A stretch of 22,192 nt of DNA, taken from assembly GCA_022736495.1 (NCBI GenBank), contig DZCR01000042.1:1-22192 (forward strand). The letters run 5' to 3'. The position numbers were made by a program, and so were the translations under genes. Shown here piece after piece: positions 6,268-13,901 of the stretch. The notes beneath the pieces were generated by a model. That model did not search any database, was not told the origin of the DNA, and saw only the letters and a list, made by a program, of their open reading frames with translations. Numbering within the stretch: position 1 is the stretch's first letter; every line of letters begins with the position of its first letter. The stretch comes from Desulfobacca acetoxidans. Lineage in GTDB: Bacteria > Desulfobacterota > Desulfobaccia > Desulfobaccales > 0-14-0-80-60-11.

Positions 6268-8115
6268 TTATCTGACGGCCGCCGGCGCCGCCTCTCCTGA
6301 CCCTGCCGTCTCGAAGTTTTCCGGAGTGACGGGAAAGGCCAAATGAAAAGTGGCGCCCTGGCCCGCAATGCTCTCCACCCAGATACGTCCCTGGTTGGCC
6401 TCCACCAGGGTCTTGCAGATATAGAGCCCCAACCCCGAGCCGTTATTCTTGTGACGGGAAAGGCGGTATTTTTCGAACAGGTGCTCCTGTTCCTCAGGGC
6501 TCAGACCGCAGCCCGTATCTGTCACCACAAGTTCAACTTCCCCGTGGTCATGGCCGGGGAGAGCTTGCACCTGGATGCTGCCGCCTTGGGGGGTTGCGGC
6601 CAGGGCGTTGACCAGGAGATTGGCCAGGACGCGATCCAGGCAAGGCTCATCTACCATGATGGGGGGCAAGTTCGGCGGCGGCGGGGCCACAAGATGCACC
6701 CCCTGGTGTTGGGCCAGCGCCCCGAAGTGATGGAGTAGGCGCTGGATGATAAAGCCGGGGGGCACCGGCTCGGGCTTTAAGGCCAGGCGCCCGGATTCAA
6801 ACCGGCTTAAATCCAACACATTGTGGAGGTGCAGGAGGAGACCTTCGCTTCCTTGGATGATGCCGCGCAATTTGTGATGAATCTCGGGGGGCAGAGTTTC
6901 GTCCTCCAGGGCCTCGATGGTCAGGCGCACCCCGGTCAGGGGGGCCTTGATATCATGGACGATCATGGAGAGAAAATCGGCATTGGCGGCGACGCGATCC
7001 CGCTCTTCCTGAAGGAGCCGGGTCTTTTCCCCCAGGGCCCGGATCATGGCATTGAAGGACTCGGCCAGTTCCCCTAACTCGTCGTGGCTGGTCACCGGGA
7101 TATCTCCAGCCAGTTCCTCCAGCGCGGCTTTCCGGGTGCCTTCGGACAAATGGGTGATCTGGCGGCGAATCCCGGAGGAAAGCCAGAAACTGAGGACCCC
7201 CCCGATCAAGGCGGCAGCCCCTCCGACCCCGAAAATGACCAGCTTCAGGGTCCACAGCGCGGGTTCCAATTCTCGCCGGCTGACCCCCACCACGATTAAG
7301 CTTTCCCAAGGTTGATCGCCTTCTTCCAGGGGGAGATAGGTGATGGCATAGTCCTCATCCCCCAGTTGGAGCCGCTGGACCTGGTCCAGCCCCTGGCCCT
7401 TGGCCGCCAGGTCGCGGTGGCGCTGAAGCTGATTCAAGGCGCTCTCGGGCAAGTCTTTAAAGGAATTGACCACCAGGCGATTGCCGAAGAAGATGGCTAC
7501 CTCGGCCCCGGGCCGGGTTAGGGACTCCACGAAGCTCTTGTCAATGAGGAGCCCGGTGAGGACTACCCCCACCACCTTATTGTCGTAACGGATGGGGGCC
7601 GAGGCGCTCAACGCGATGGAATCTTTCCAGTCGGTCATGCGGGAGGCATCTTTGCCCTGGAGGCTGGCCCGCACCAAGGGATTGCCAGAAATATTGACAC
7701 CCAGGGCCCCGGGATCGTGGGCCCGAACCTGAATAACCCCCTGGTAGTCGGTAACCGTGAGGATATGGAGGCCGGTGGCCTTCATCATGGGAGTCACCAG
7801 GCGCCGCAGCGCTTCCGCATTGCCGGTGGCCAGTAATTCCCCATACGAGGGGTTGTCGGCCAGGAGGTTGGCGGCCTGCTCAACCCGTTGAAGTTTTTCC
7901 CGATATTCCGCCAGAACCAGCCGGCCCACCAGCTCTACCCGCTGACGGTGCCATTCCAGGATTTGCCGGGTGGCCAGGTATTGCATCACCAGAAGCAGAC
8001 CTACAAGGGCCACCAGGAGGGACAGCAGGGTGACCCCTAAGAGCTTGCTGCCGACTTTGCTTCTCTGCCACATAATTGAAATAATAGCACATTTCGGAGG
8101 ATAGGGAAACGACAT
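6268..8115 (-). CDS. Membrane sensor histidine kinase (cache-HAMP-HisKA-HATPase)
   Basis: A first membrane helix (about residues 25-47) is followed by a periplasmic cache-type sensor region of about 230 residues, with DYQGVIQVRAHDPGALG and DSIALSASAPIR typical of such domains. A second helix covers about 290-312. HAMP follows, ending near SHDELGELAESFNAMI. The phosphorylated His387 lies in MIVHDIKAPLTG. The ATPase part shows the N-box LANLLVNALAAT, DTGCGL at 533-538 and GSGLGLYICK at 559-568. The protein therefore senses an extracytoplasmic ligand and autophosphorylates; the downstream receiver protein is the likely acceptor. The start is uncertain: the ATG at 8115 or the one at 8073, fourteen codons later, where the protein begins MWQRSKVGSK. 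Neither has a clear ribosome binding site. The ligand is not identifiable. Confidence 0.92.
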   Translation of the reverse strand: MSFPYPPKCAIISIMWQRSKVGSKLLGVTLLSLLVALVGLLLVMQYLATRQILEWHRQRVELVGRLVLAEYREKLQRVEQAANLLADNPSYGELLATGNAEALRRLVTPMMKATGLHILTVTDYQGVIQVRAHDPGALGVNISGNPLVRASLQGKDASRMTDWKDSIALSASAPIRYDNKVVGVVLTGLLIDKSFVESLTRPGAEVAIFFGNRLVVNSFKDLPESALNQLQRHRDLAAKGQGLDQVQRLQLGDEDYAITYLPLEEGDQPWESLIVVGVSRRELEPALWTLKLVIFGVGGAAALIGGVLSFWLSSGIRRQITHLSEGTRKAALEELAGDIPVTSHDELGELAESFNAMIRALGEKTRLLQEERDRVAANADFLSMIVHDIKAPLTGVRLTIEALEDETLPPEIHHKLRGIIQGSEGLLLHLHNVLDLSRFESGRLALKPEPVPPGFIIQRLLHHFGALAQHQGVHLVAPPPPNLPPIMVDEPCLDRVLANLLVNALAATPQGGSIQVQALPGHDHGEVELVVTDTGCGLSPEEQEHLFEKYRLSRHKNNGSGLGLYICKTLVEANQGRIWVESIAGQGATFHLAFPVTPENFETAGSGEAAPAAVR

Positions 8116-8610
8116 AGATGCAGGCAGAATCGACCCCAGGAAAAGTTGCTAAAGCGGAATCGCTTCGAGTTTTGGGGCAATACATAAGGTTAGAGCCTGA
8201 CTTGAGGACGCTAGACGGCAAATGAGGGCAGCAAGCCCGCCGCCACCCGCTGGCGCTGACCGCCTGACAGGTCCCGGGGCCGCAGCCCGCTCCGGCGGGT
8301 GCTCCATAACTTTGGCTTTCAAGACCTCGAAGCCTGTGCAGCCCGGCGACAGTTGGAGCGTGTCAGGTACGGGCGCAGTGATCGATGTTGTTCTTATCGT
8401 TATATCTTATAAACAATAGCGATTAGAAAAAATAAAATGCCAAACTCTGGTTGCCACCCCCAAACTTTGACATTTCTGGGCATTTATCTCAAATTATCGG
8501 TTACTTTTTATGGAGGATATCGCAATTCGGACCCAATGACAAACTTTTTTTCAAGCCGCGCCGCACTAAATCCCGGAGGCTCACCTCAAGGGTCTTAGGG
8601 CTCGGCCGGA
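8116..8610. other. Gene-free stretch of about 500 bases with a possible ABC-ATPase remnant
   Basis: No convincing complete gene is present. On the minus strand at about 8215-8315 one frame reads RDLSGGQRQRVAAG, which matches the ABC transporter signature motif and the residues after it. The frame closes within about 30 residues on either side, and no Walker A or B motif is near. I read this as a possible decayed fragment. At about 8395-8422 there is an imperfect palindrome (ATCGTTAT and AATAGCGAT around an AT-rich centre). The stretch must also hold the promoter of the minus-strand histidine kinase. Confidence 0.4.
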
Positions 8611-8937
8611 TCAATCCTGAGCTTTTTCCAGGACGTCATAAACCCAACTCAAGGCCGCGGAGGTCCGGGGAAAACCGATGGTGCTGGTCAAAAGGATGAT
8701 GGCGTGATAGATCTCTTCCGGGGTGGCTCCGGCCTGTAAGGCCCTTCTGACGTGGCTGTGCACCGAGCCCTCGGAATGACTGGCCGCAGCGGCAGCCAAT
8801 TGGACCAGCTGGGCGGTCTTCTCGTCCAACGGCCCTTCCTGGCGTACCGTTTCACCCAACTGCTCCAGGGCCTTGATGAAGTTTGCATGTTTTGCCCTGA
8901 TAAACGAATACCAGCCTGGATACTTTTCTTCAGACAT
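8611..8937 (-). CDS. Carboxymuconolactone decarboxylase (AhpD-like) family protein
   Basis: The 108-residue helical protein matches the CMD/AhpD fold, with the second half SHVRRALQAGATPEEIYHAI and a GFPRTSAALSWV tail. A strong ribosome binding site, AGGAGGG, lies seven bases before the ATG at 8937. Redox-active members carry Glu then Cys-x-x-Cys then His. Here the segment is SEGSVHSHV: both cysteines are missing (Ser58 and Ser61 nearby), while His60 and His62 remain. Peroxidase-reductase activity by the usual dithiol route is therefore unlikely. The function is unknown. The gene stands alone on the minus strand, with a divergent lipoprotein gene beyond a 316-base gap. Confidence 0.85.
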   Translation of the reverse strand: MSEEKYPGWYSFIRAKHANFIKALEQLGETVRQEGPLDEKTAQLVQLAAAAASHSEGSVHSHVRRALQAGATPEEIYHAIILLTSTIGFPRTSAALSWVYDVLEKAQD

Positions 8938-9253
8938 GATTTTCCCTCCTGTCTGGCCAGCATAATTGGGGCCGACTAGGCCTCATGATGGTTACCTTGC
9001 TTGATAATGTCAAGTAACGCCTGCATCTTTGCGCCGATTCGCCAGGCAGGTGCATACCGGATATTATTTTTTTTGCCCGCCCGGTTTTTGGGATTAATTT
9101 TTAACATATATTGGTATATCCTTATGCCCATATCGGTCAAGGCTGGCCCGCAATGATCCCATCTGCTGCGCTCGCGGCGCCGGACCCAAAACACGACGGC
9201 ATCTGAGTTCGGACCACGATAAGAGGCGATTAATCCAGCAAACCGGAGGCGAG
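8938..9253. other. Divergent intergenic region
   Basis: This 316-base gap separates the minus-strand CMD gene from the plus-strand lipoprotein gene and should hold both promoters. An AT-rich patch around 9065-9125 (including AACATATATTGGTATATCC at about 9103-9121) is the likeliest promoter zone. A 72-codon minus-strand frame here has no family features and I do not call it a gene. Confidence 0.4.
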
Positions 9254-9697
9254 ATGTTCAGACTGATTCTATCCCTGATGCTCCTGGCGGTCCTCATGGG
9301 ATGCGGGGGCGACAGCGCCGAAAAGTATATGCAGGCGGGATTTGTGAATTTTCAACAGCAGAAATACGACGAGGCCATCGCCGATTACGAAAAAGCCATC
9401 AAATTGCAACCCCGGGCCGCGGCCGCTTATAACATGATCGGCATGGCTTACCGGTTCAAATACAACAAGCAGGGGATCCCGGAATTCCGGGAAAAAGAGA
9501 TGGCGGCGTTTCAAAAGGCCGTGGAGATTGACCCGAAAAATTGGGTGGCATTGATCAATCTGGGCACCGACTACTATGCCGAAGGCCAGAAGGCCAAGGC
9601 GGCGCCCCTGTTCAAAAAGGCTCTGGAACTGAACCCCGATCACCCTGAAAAGCTCGCCCTGCAGAAGATGATTGCGGAAGGCGAATCCAAGCCTTGA
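9254..9697 (+). CDS. TPR-repeat lipoprotein
   Basis: The 147-residue protein starts with a signal peptide MFRLILSLMLLAVLMGC; the Leu-Met-Gly-Cys17 segment is a lipobox, so the mature protein should be lipid-anchored at Cys17. Tetratricopeptide repeats follow: AGFVNFQQQKYDEAIADYEKAIKLQP, a second with an insert (RAAAAYNMIGMAYRFKYNKQG), and WVALINLGTDYYAEGQKAKA. TPR domains mediate protein-protein contact. GGAGG lies four bases before the ATG. The stop overlaps the TTG start of the cytochrome gene, so the two proteins are probably made together and may work in the same envelope process. Confidence 0.88.
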   Translation: MFRLILSLMLLAVLMGCGGDSAEKYMQAGFVNFQQQKYDEAIADYEKAIKLQPRAAAAYNMIGMAYRFKYNKQGIPEFREKEMAAFQKAVEIDPKNWVALINLGTDYYAEGQKAKAAPLFKKALELNPDHPEKLALQKMIAEGESKP

Positions 9698-10011
9698 GAA
9701 GCTTCGCGCTTTCAGGAGGCTTGCTCGCGCTGCTCCTGGCCGTTTCCTGGGGTTGGGGTCAGACTGTGGAACAGCAGCGTCTCGATCTGGCCAAGCGTTT
9801 AGGCTGCTTTGCCTGCCATGCCCTTAAGGGGCAAGGGGGCAATCTCGCCGTGCCGCTAGACGGCGTCGGGGGCCGCTTATCGCCCCAGCAACTTCAGATA
9901 GCCCTCACCTATCCCCGCCAACTCCATCTCCACGCCAAAATGCCCAGCTATGCCTATCTGCCACCCGCGGAGCAAAAAGCCCTGGTGAACTACCTGGAAA
10001 GTCTCAAGTAA
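9694..10011 (+). CDS. Small monohaem cytochrome c
   Basis: The 105-residue exported protein has a signal peptide (MRSFALSGGLLALLLAVSWG). A single haem-binding motif CFACH lies near residues 38-42, in the context LAKRLGCFACHALKGQGG. The probable axial ligand is the Met in KMPSYAYLPP, and the tail ALVNYLESLK is typical of class I cytochromes c. The start is TTG at 9694, overlapping the TGA of the lipoprotein gene by three bases. This start places a proper signal peptide in frame and suggests translational coupling. It acts as a periplasmic electron carrier; the partner is not identifiable. Confidence 0.88.
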   Translation: MRSFALSGGLLALLLAVSWGWGQTVEQQRLDLAKRLGCFACHALKGQGGNLAVPLDGVGGRLSPQQLQIALTYPRQLHLHAKMPSYAYLPPAEQKALVNYLESLK

Positions 10012-10042
10012 TAAGAGCCTCTTGCGCATTACCCGCCTCCAG

Positions 10043-10090
10043 GCAGCCGCAGGATTCAGGCTGCGTCAGCACAGGCTGGAAAGCTTGTGC
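10043..10090. terminator. Two hairpins between convergent genes, probable two-way termination or small repeat
   Basis: Hairpin 1 pairs GCAGCC (10043-10048) with GGCTGC (10059-10064). Hairpin 2 pairs GCACAGGCT with AGCTTGTGC at 10069-10090 around a GGAA loop, with one G-T pair. They lie in the 120-base gap between the converging cytochrome and ABC-2 genes, where termination from both sides is expected. No long T-run follows on the plus strand, so this may instead be a dispersed palindromic element. Confidence 0.45.
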
Positions 10091-10131
10091 TACCGGGTTT
10101 CTTCTGCTCACTGACCACTGGCAACCGGCAA

Positions 10132-10869
10132 CTATTCGCTGTAGCGCCGGATAATGATGATCCCCACCGCCAGGCAGAGCACGCCGTAAGCGGCTAACAG
10201 GGCCAGGGAGCCCAGGCTCTCCAAGCTCCAGGAGGGATTCCGCATGAGGTGGTTGGTGTGGGTCAAAGGCAAGATCTTAATGAAATCCCGCAGCAGCCAG
10301 GGCATCTCATCCACCGGGAAGAAGGTGCCGCAAAAAAACGCCATGGGCATAATAAAAAAATTGGTGAAGGTGGCAGTGTCTTCATGGGAGCGGGACTTCA
10401 TCCCCACGATCACCCCAAAAGCGGCGAACACCAGGCAATTGAGGAGCAGGGCCAGGATGAAAATCAGGCTGAAGTGAAAGCCGCCCGAGAGAAACAGCCC
10501 CAACCCCATGAGGATAGCCGAGGCGAACAGTCCCCGGACCATGCCGGCCAGGATCTGGCCCACCACGATGTCGGCAGCCGTCACCGGGGACTGGATGTAG
10601 ACCTGGAAGGTGCGGAAGTGGAGACGCCCTACCGTCATGGACGTAGCGATCCAGGTATAGGAATTGGTCATGGAGGTCATGGCAATCAGGCCGGGGAGCA
10701 GAAAGTCCAGATAGGTGCCCCCGGAGATGGCCACGCGTTTTCCCAACCCCAATCCAAAGGCCAGGAGATAGAGCATGGGGGAAACCAGGGCGGAGACTAC
10801 GTAGCCCAGCCGCAGCAGCCGACGCCGGAAGAGCAGGATTTCACGATAGAAAATGGGAAACCAGTTCAA
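10132..10869 (-). CDS. ABC-2 type exporter permease
   Basis: The 245-residue protein begins MNWFPIFYREILLFRRR and has about six hydrophobic helices, including LGYVVSALVSPMLYLLAFGLGLG and LIFILALLLNCLVFAAFGVIVG. The conserved segment FFCGTFFPVDEMPWLL followed by LPLTHTNHLMR is typical of NodJ/DrrB-like ABC-2 permeases. It pairs with the ATPase gene upstream, whose stop overlaps this start by four bases. Together they should export a hydrophobic compound or polysaccharide; the substrate is not evident. Confidence 0.9.
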   Translation of the reverse strand: MNWFPIFYREILLFRRRLLRLGYVVSALVSPMLYLLAFGLGLGKRVAISGGTYLDFLLPGLIAMTSMTNSYTWIATSMTVGRLHFRTFQVYIQSPVTAADIVVGQILAGMVRGLFASAILMGLGLFLSGGFHFSLIFILALLLNCLVFAAFGVIVGMKSRSHEDTATFTNFFIMPMAFFCGTFFPVDEMPWLLRDFIKILPLTHTNHLMRNPSWSLESLGSLALLAAYGVLCLAVGIIIIRRYSE

Positions 10870-11714
10870 TTGGTCAGCCGCTCCCCGGTAAGTTGGATAA
10901 AGACATCCTCGAGATTGGCCTGGCGGATGATGACCCCGGAAGGCTCCGTCTGGGCCCGGGCATAGGCCTCATCCTTATCCCGGACCAGCAGATAGTGCCG
11001 CCGCCCGCTGTTGAGGGTCTCCACCACATAGCCGCCCACTTTGGCCACCAGGGCTTGGGGGGTATCCAGAGCGATGAGCCGGCCCCGGTTCAGGACGCCG
11101 ACCCGGCCGCAGAGCATCTCCGCTTCTTCGATATAATGGGTGGTCAGGATAATGGTGATGCCCTCCAGCTTAAGTTCCTGGATGAGGCTCCATAGCTGCC
11201 GCCGCACCTGGGGGTCAAGCCCTACGGTGGGTTCATCTAAAAAAAGCACCCGGGGCCGAGACACCAGGGCCCGCAGGATGAGAAGCCGCCGCTGCATCCC
11301 GCCGGAGAAGTCCCGCACCAGGCTGTCGGCCCGATCCTGCAAGTTTCCGAACTCCAACAGTTCCCGAATCCGGGCCGTAAGGTCCGGTGTACGGTGCAAC
11401 TTCCCATAAATCCACAGGTTTTCAAACGCGGTCAGTTCTCTGTCCAGGTTGATTTCCTGGGGGCAGACCCCAATAAGCTGTTTGACCTCCAAGGGCTGCC
11501 GCACCACATCAAAATCCTGGATGCGGGCCGAGCCCTGGCTGGGCCGGGCCAGGGTGGTCAAAATCTTAATCGTGGTGGTTTTGCCGGCCCCGTTGGGGCC
11601 CAGCAGGCCAAAGATCTCGCCGGTAGGGATCTGTAAAGATAAGCCGTCCAGGGCCACCAGGTCCTGGTATTGCTTACCCAGATTATCCATGAAAATCATA
11701 TCATTCATAGCCAT
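10866..11714 (-). CDS. ABC transporter ATP-binding protein (ABC-2 exporter, DrrA/NodI type)
   Basis: Walker A is GPNGAGKT at about residues 39-46, the signature FSGGMQ at 136-141 and Walker B VLFLDEPTVGLD from 156. The protein ends LEDVFIQLTGERLTN, the usual tail of DrrA/NodI-type exporters. The open frame reaches 11783, but the added N-terminus has no family match. In-frame ATGs occur at 11714, 11708, 11699 and 11690; none has a good ribosome binding site, and the domain itself begins near 11699, so the start is uncertain by a few codons. It energises the downstream permease, with which it overlaps by four bases. Confidence 0.92.
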   Translation of the reverse strand: MAMNDMIFMDNLGKQYQDLVALDGLSLQIPTGEIFGLLGPNGAGKTTTIKILTTLARPSQGSARIQDFDVVRQPLEVKQLIGVCPQEINLDRELTAFENLWIYGKLHRTPDLTARIRELLEFGNLQDRADSLVRDFSGGMQRRLLILRALVSRPRVLFLDEPTVGLDPQVRRQLWSLIQELKLEGITIILTTHYIEEAEMLCGRVGVLNRGRLIALDTPQALVAKVGGYVVETLNSGRRHYLLVRDKDEAYARAQTEPSGVIIRQANLEDVFIQLTGERLTN

Positions 11715-11871
11715 AAAGGGAACCGGGGCCTGATCTCCGCAAGCAAGTCCGGCGGTACTATTATAACCTGAGACCTGCGCCAAAATGGCTTATAACCCGG
11801 AAAGGCCTGATTAAGCAAGGCCCAGGCTGACATACCCCTATTTTCTGAATTAGTTCTTAACGGTGCGTGGC

Positions 11872-11916
11872 AAAAAAGAAAACCCGGTGGCAGGGTGCGG
11901 GCCCTGGCCACCGGGG
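11872..11916 (-). terminator. Intrinsic terminator after the transposase-like gene
   Basis: Read on the minus strand, a GC-rich hairpin (CCCCGGTGGCCAGGG pairing with CCCTGCCACCGGG) is followed at once by TTTTCTTTTTTG. This is a textbook rho-independent terminator, about 50 bases after the stop at 11966. It separates that gene from the ABC exporter operon downstream. Confidence 0.8.
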
Positions 11917-11965
11917 CTAAAGGATCATCGGGCCGCCGGGCTTGCCGGCAGTCCCCGCGTAGAGT

Positions 11966-13717
11966 TTATGAGGTGATAACTGCGCCGTCCTCGACCTGAT
12001 ATCCCAAGACTTCCAGGATGGCTGCCTGTTGAGGATTGACCTCTTCCAGCACACGTTTCAGTTTGTTTTCGGAGTCCTTGAAGTAGATGGCCGTGCGCAA
12101 GGTCCGCAACTCCTCCATGACCTCGGTGGGGGTCAGGTTGATATCGCCCTCGGCCAGTCGTTGGCAAAGCAAGGTGAGATAGGTGAGGGCCGCCACACAG
12201 ACGAAGAGGTGAATGCGGATTTTCGAATCGGTCCAATGGTAGAGGGGCAAAAGCGCCTTTTGGAAGAGGCTGCGGTTATCTTTGGCGTTCCCCAAAGAGC
12301 GGTGGGTGGTCTTCGCGTTACCATTGCCGTTGCCGAAGTCCGGTCCCAAAACGGCTCGCGTCACGCATGCATCATAAATCTCCTCAACGTTCCAATCTTC
12401 GTGATCGGTAATGAGGATATTCTTCCCGAAATGGCGCACGACGCCGGCCATCTGGCGGTGGTCAAGCTGGAATTCCAGGCGGAATTGGCCTTTGTTCTGC
12501 ACGAAATTTATCTGGAAGAGAGATGGGCTGATTTTGAGGCGATGGCAGAGTGCCTCCAGGTGCGTCTTGATGTTGTCGGCCGCGCTCCCCTGGGCAGTCC
12601 CCTGGGAATAGCGCTGTTGGAATGTTGCCATTTCTTTCCGGACCCGCTGCACCTTCTTGCCCAACTCCTGATAACTCCTATGGAAGCTCTTGGGGTCAAA
12701 GGTGAGGATGACCCGACGTTGGCGATTCCAGAAAGACGCCTGGGTTTCATAATACAGGGTCTGGTCATCTTCTGGGAGCGCCGGAGAATACTTGGCCTCA
12801 AGCTTGCCTGGTAGGGGGTGAAAATCCTTTAAAGAAATTTCGGTTAAGTCCGGGGCAAAGTCGGGGGTGCAGGAGGCAATGAAATGTAAGCCCTCTTTGG
12901 CATCAATTTGGGCGATCAAGGACTCGGCAGCCATCTCTTGATGCAGGAGCAGGGTAACATTTTTTGCCACCACCCCTAAACCCGAAACCCTGGCCAGCAG
13001 GTGTTCCATATGGTTATAGAAACCGTTGATGGGCAACCCGCCGGAATAACTTTGATAAAAGAGCGGAACCCCCGTACTCCCCTCGCTCACCAAGGCCAAC
13101 CCCACCTGCTGCTCAGGAAAGTGTTCCGCCAAGAATTCCTGATCCGCCTGGGGCATGGACGGGAACGCTGTCGGTTTGGGGGCCGCGGAAATATTGGTGG
13201 CCTCAATAATCAGCCGGTGTTCCTGCTGAGGCAAGAGGGAATAGACCTTTTTGAAAAAGGCCGTTTTGATTTTGTCCAGGTCGGAATCGCTGATACGATC
13301 CCAGTGGTTCCAGAAATTCTGGGAATTTAAGGATTCCAGCCTCAAGGGCCGAATCCTTTGGATGTCCGTAGTTTCATACCAGCTCGCCAGTTGCCGCTTA
13401 CTGGTAGGCGCGATCGCCCGGTTCAAAGTGGCATAGTAGACCAGTTCTCCCAGAGAAGGTCCCCGGACCCGCTTTTTGGGAGGCAGAATCTCGTTGATCA
13501 TGCCGGCCAGGTCCACCGTCCGATCCAGTTCGTTAAGGGCGAAAACCGACCCGAATTCTTTAGGGGAAAAACCGCCCTTCCCCATAGCCGCCTGTACCTT
13601 ATCGGCGGTGCCCAGATACACCTGGTTGATGGTGGTGGGTTTTCCATAAACCCGCTGGGTCTCCCGAATATAGAAATATTCATGACCCTTTTTGACCTTC
13701 TTATAGAGATGTGCCAT
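11966..13717 (-). CDS. IS1634-type transposase-like protein, catalytic residues apparently lost
   Basis: The 583-residue uninterrupted protein has the layout of large IS1634-group transposases: an N-terminal MAHLYKKVKKGHEYFYIRE, a central RNase H-like region, and a C-terminal PLYHWTDSKIRIHLFVCVAAL. In active members the first acid lies in an Asp-x-Thr-Asn strand; here it is IIEATNIS with Glu. The second acid lies in a Val-Ala-Asp-Arg-Gly-Met segment; here it is LLLHQEMAAES with His. The third is a Glu before the YHW motif; here there is YDACVTRAVLGPDFGNGNGN with no matching Glu. The low-complexity Gly-Asn stretch is also unusual. Length is normal and there is no frameshift. No terminal inverted repeats were found by eye. 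It is either a decaying element under weak pressure or a domesticated DNA-binding protein. Confidence 0.75.
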   Translation of the reverse strand: MAHLYKKVKKGHEYFYIRETQRVYGKPTTINQVYLGTADKVQAAMGKGGFSPKEFGSVFALNELDRTVDLAGMINEILPPKKRVRGPSLGELVYYATLNRAIAPTSKRQLASWYETTDIQRIRPLRLESLNSQNFWNHWDRISDSDLDKIKTAFFKKVYSLLPQQEHRLIIEATNISAAPKPTAFPSMPQADQEFLAEHFPEQQVGLALVSEGSTGVPLFYQSYSGGLPINGFYNHMEHLLARVSGLGVVAKNVTLLLHQEMAAESLIAQIDAKEGLHFIASCTPDFAPDLTEISLKDFHPLPGKLEAKYSPALPEDDQTLYYETQASFWNRQRRVILTFDPKSFHRSYQELGKKVQRVRKEMATFQQRYSQGTAQGSAADNIKTHLEALCHRLKISPSLFQINFVQNKGQFRLEFQLDHRQMAGVVRHFGKNILITDHEDWNVEEIYDACVTRAVLGPDFGNGNGNAKTTHRSLGNAKDNRSLFQKALLPLYHWTDSKIRIHLFVCVAALTYLTLLCQRLAEGDINLTPTEVMEELRTLRTAIYFKDSENKLKRVLEEVNPQQAAILEVLGYQVEDGAVITS

Positions 13718-13800
13718 GCTTCACCCGCTTTTTCATTTTTTAACAATAATTTTAAACTAATGATGATCTTACTGTACCAGACTTACTATCAAGAAAAAAA

Positions 13801-13840
13801 TAGAGCAAAGTACTCTTTTTTATAGAGCAAAGTACTCTTT
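13801..13840. repeat. Two tandem 18-base repeats, 22-base period, upstream of the transposase-like gene
   Basis: TAGAGCAAAGTACTCTTT occurs at 13801-13818 and again at 13823-13840. Each copy contains AGAG...CTCT inverted half-sites. The pair lies about 85-125 bases upstream of the transposase-like start, in an AT-rich stretch. A period of two helical turns suggests an operator or a transposase-binding end. Confidence 0.6.
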
Positions 13841-13901
13841 CTTTGATACTTTTATGGACTTGAGCGCTTTTTAAAATTTTTTATCGGGGAATCCCTGGGC
13901 C

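Noticed and set aside
8222..8345. Possible riboswitch or structured RNA in the GC-rich patch
   Set aside because: Hairpins are expected from GC content alone, no known consensus was recognised, and the ABC signature reading explains part of it better.
8976..9194. 72-codon minus-strand frame
   Set aside because: No ribosome binding site, no domain pattern, unusual composition; it lies in a divergent promoter region.
13801..13840. CRISPR array
   Set aside because: Only two copies with a four-base gap; there are no spacers of CRISPR length and no cas genes.
11784..13901. Complete insertion sequence with terminal inverted repeats
   Set aside because: I could not match any inverted repeat or target duplication by eye on the two sides of the transposase-like gene.
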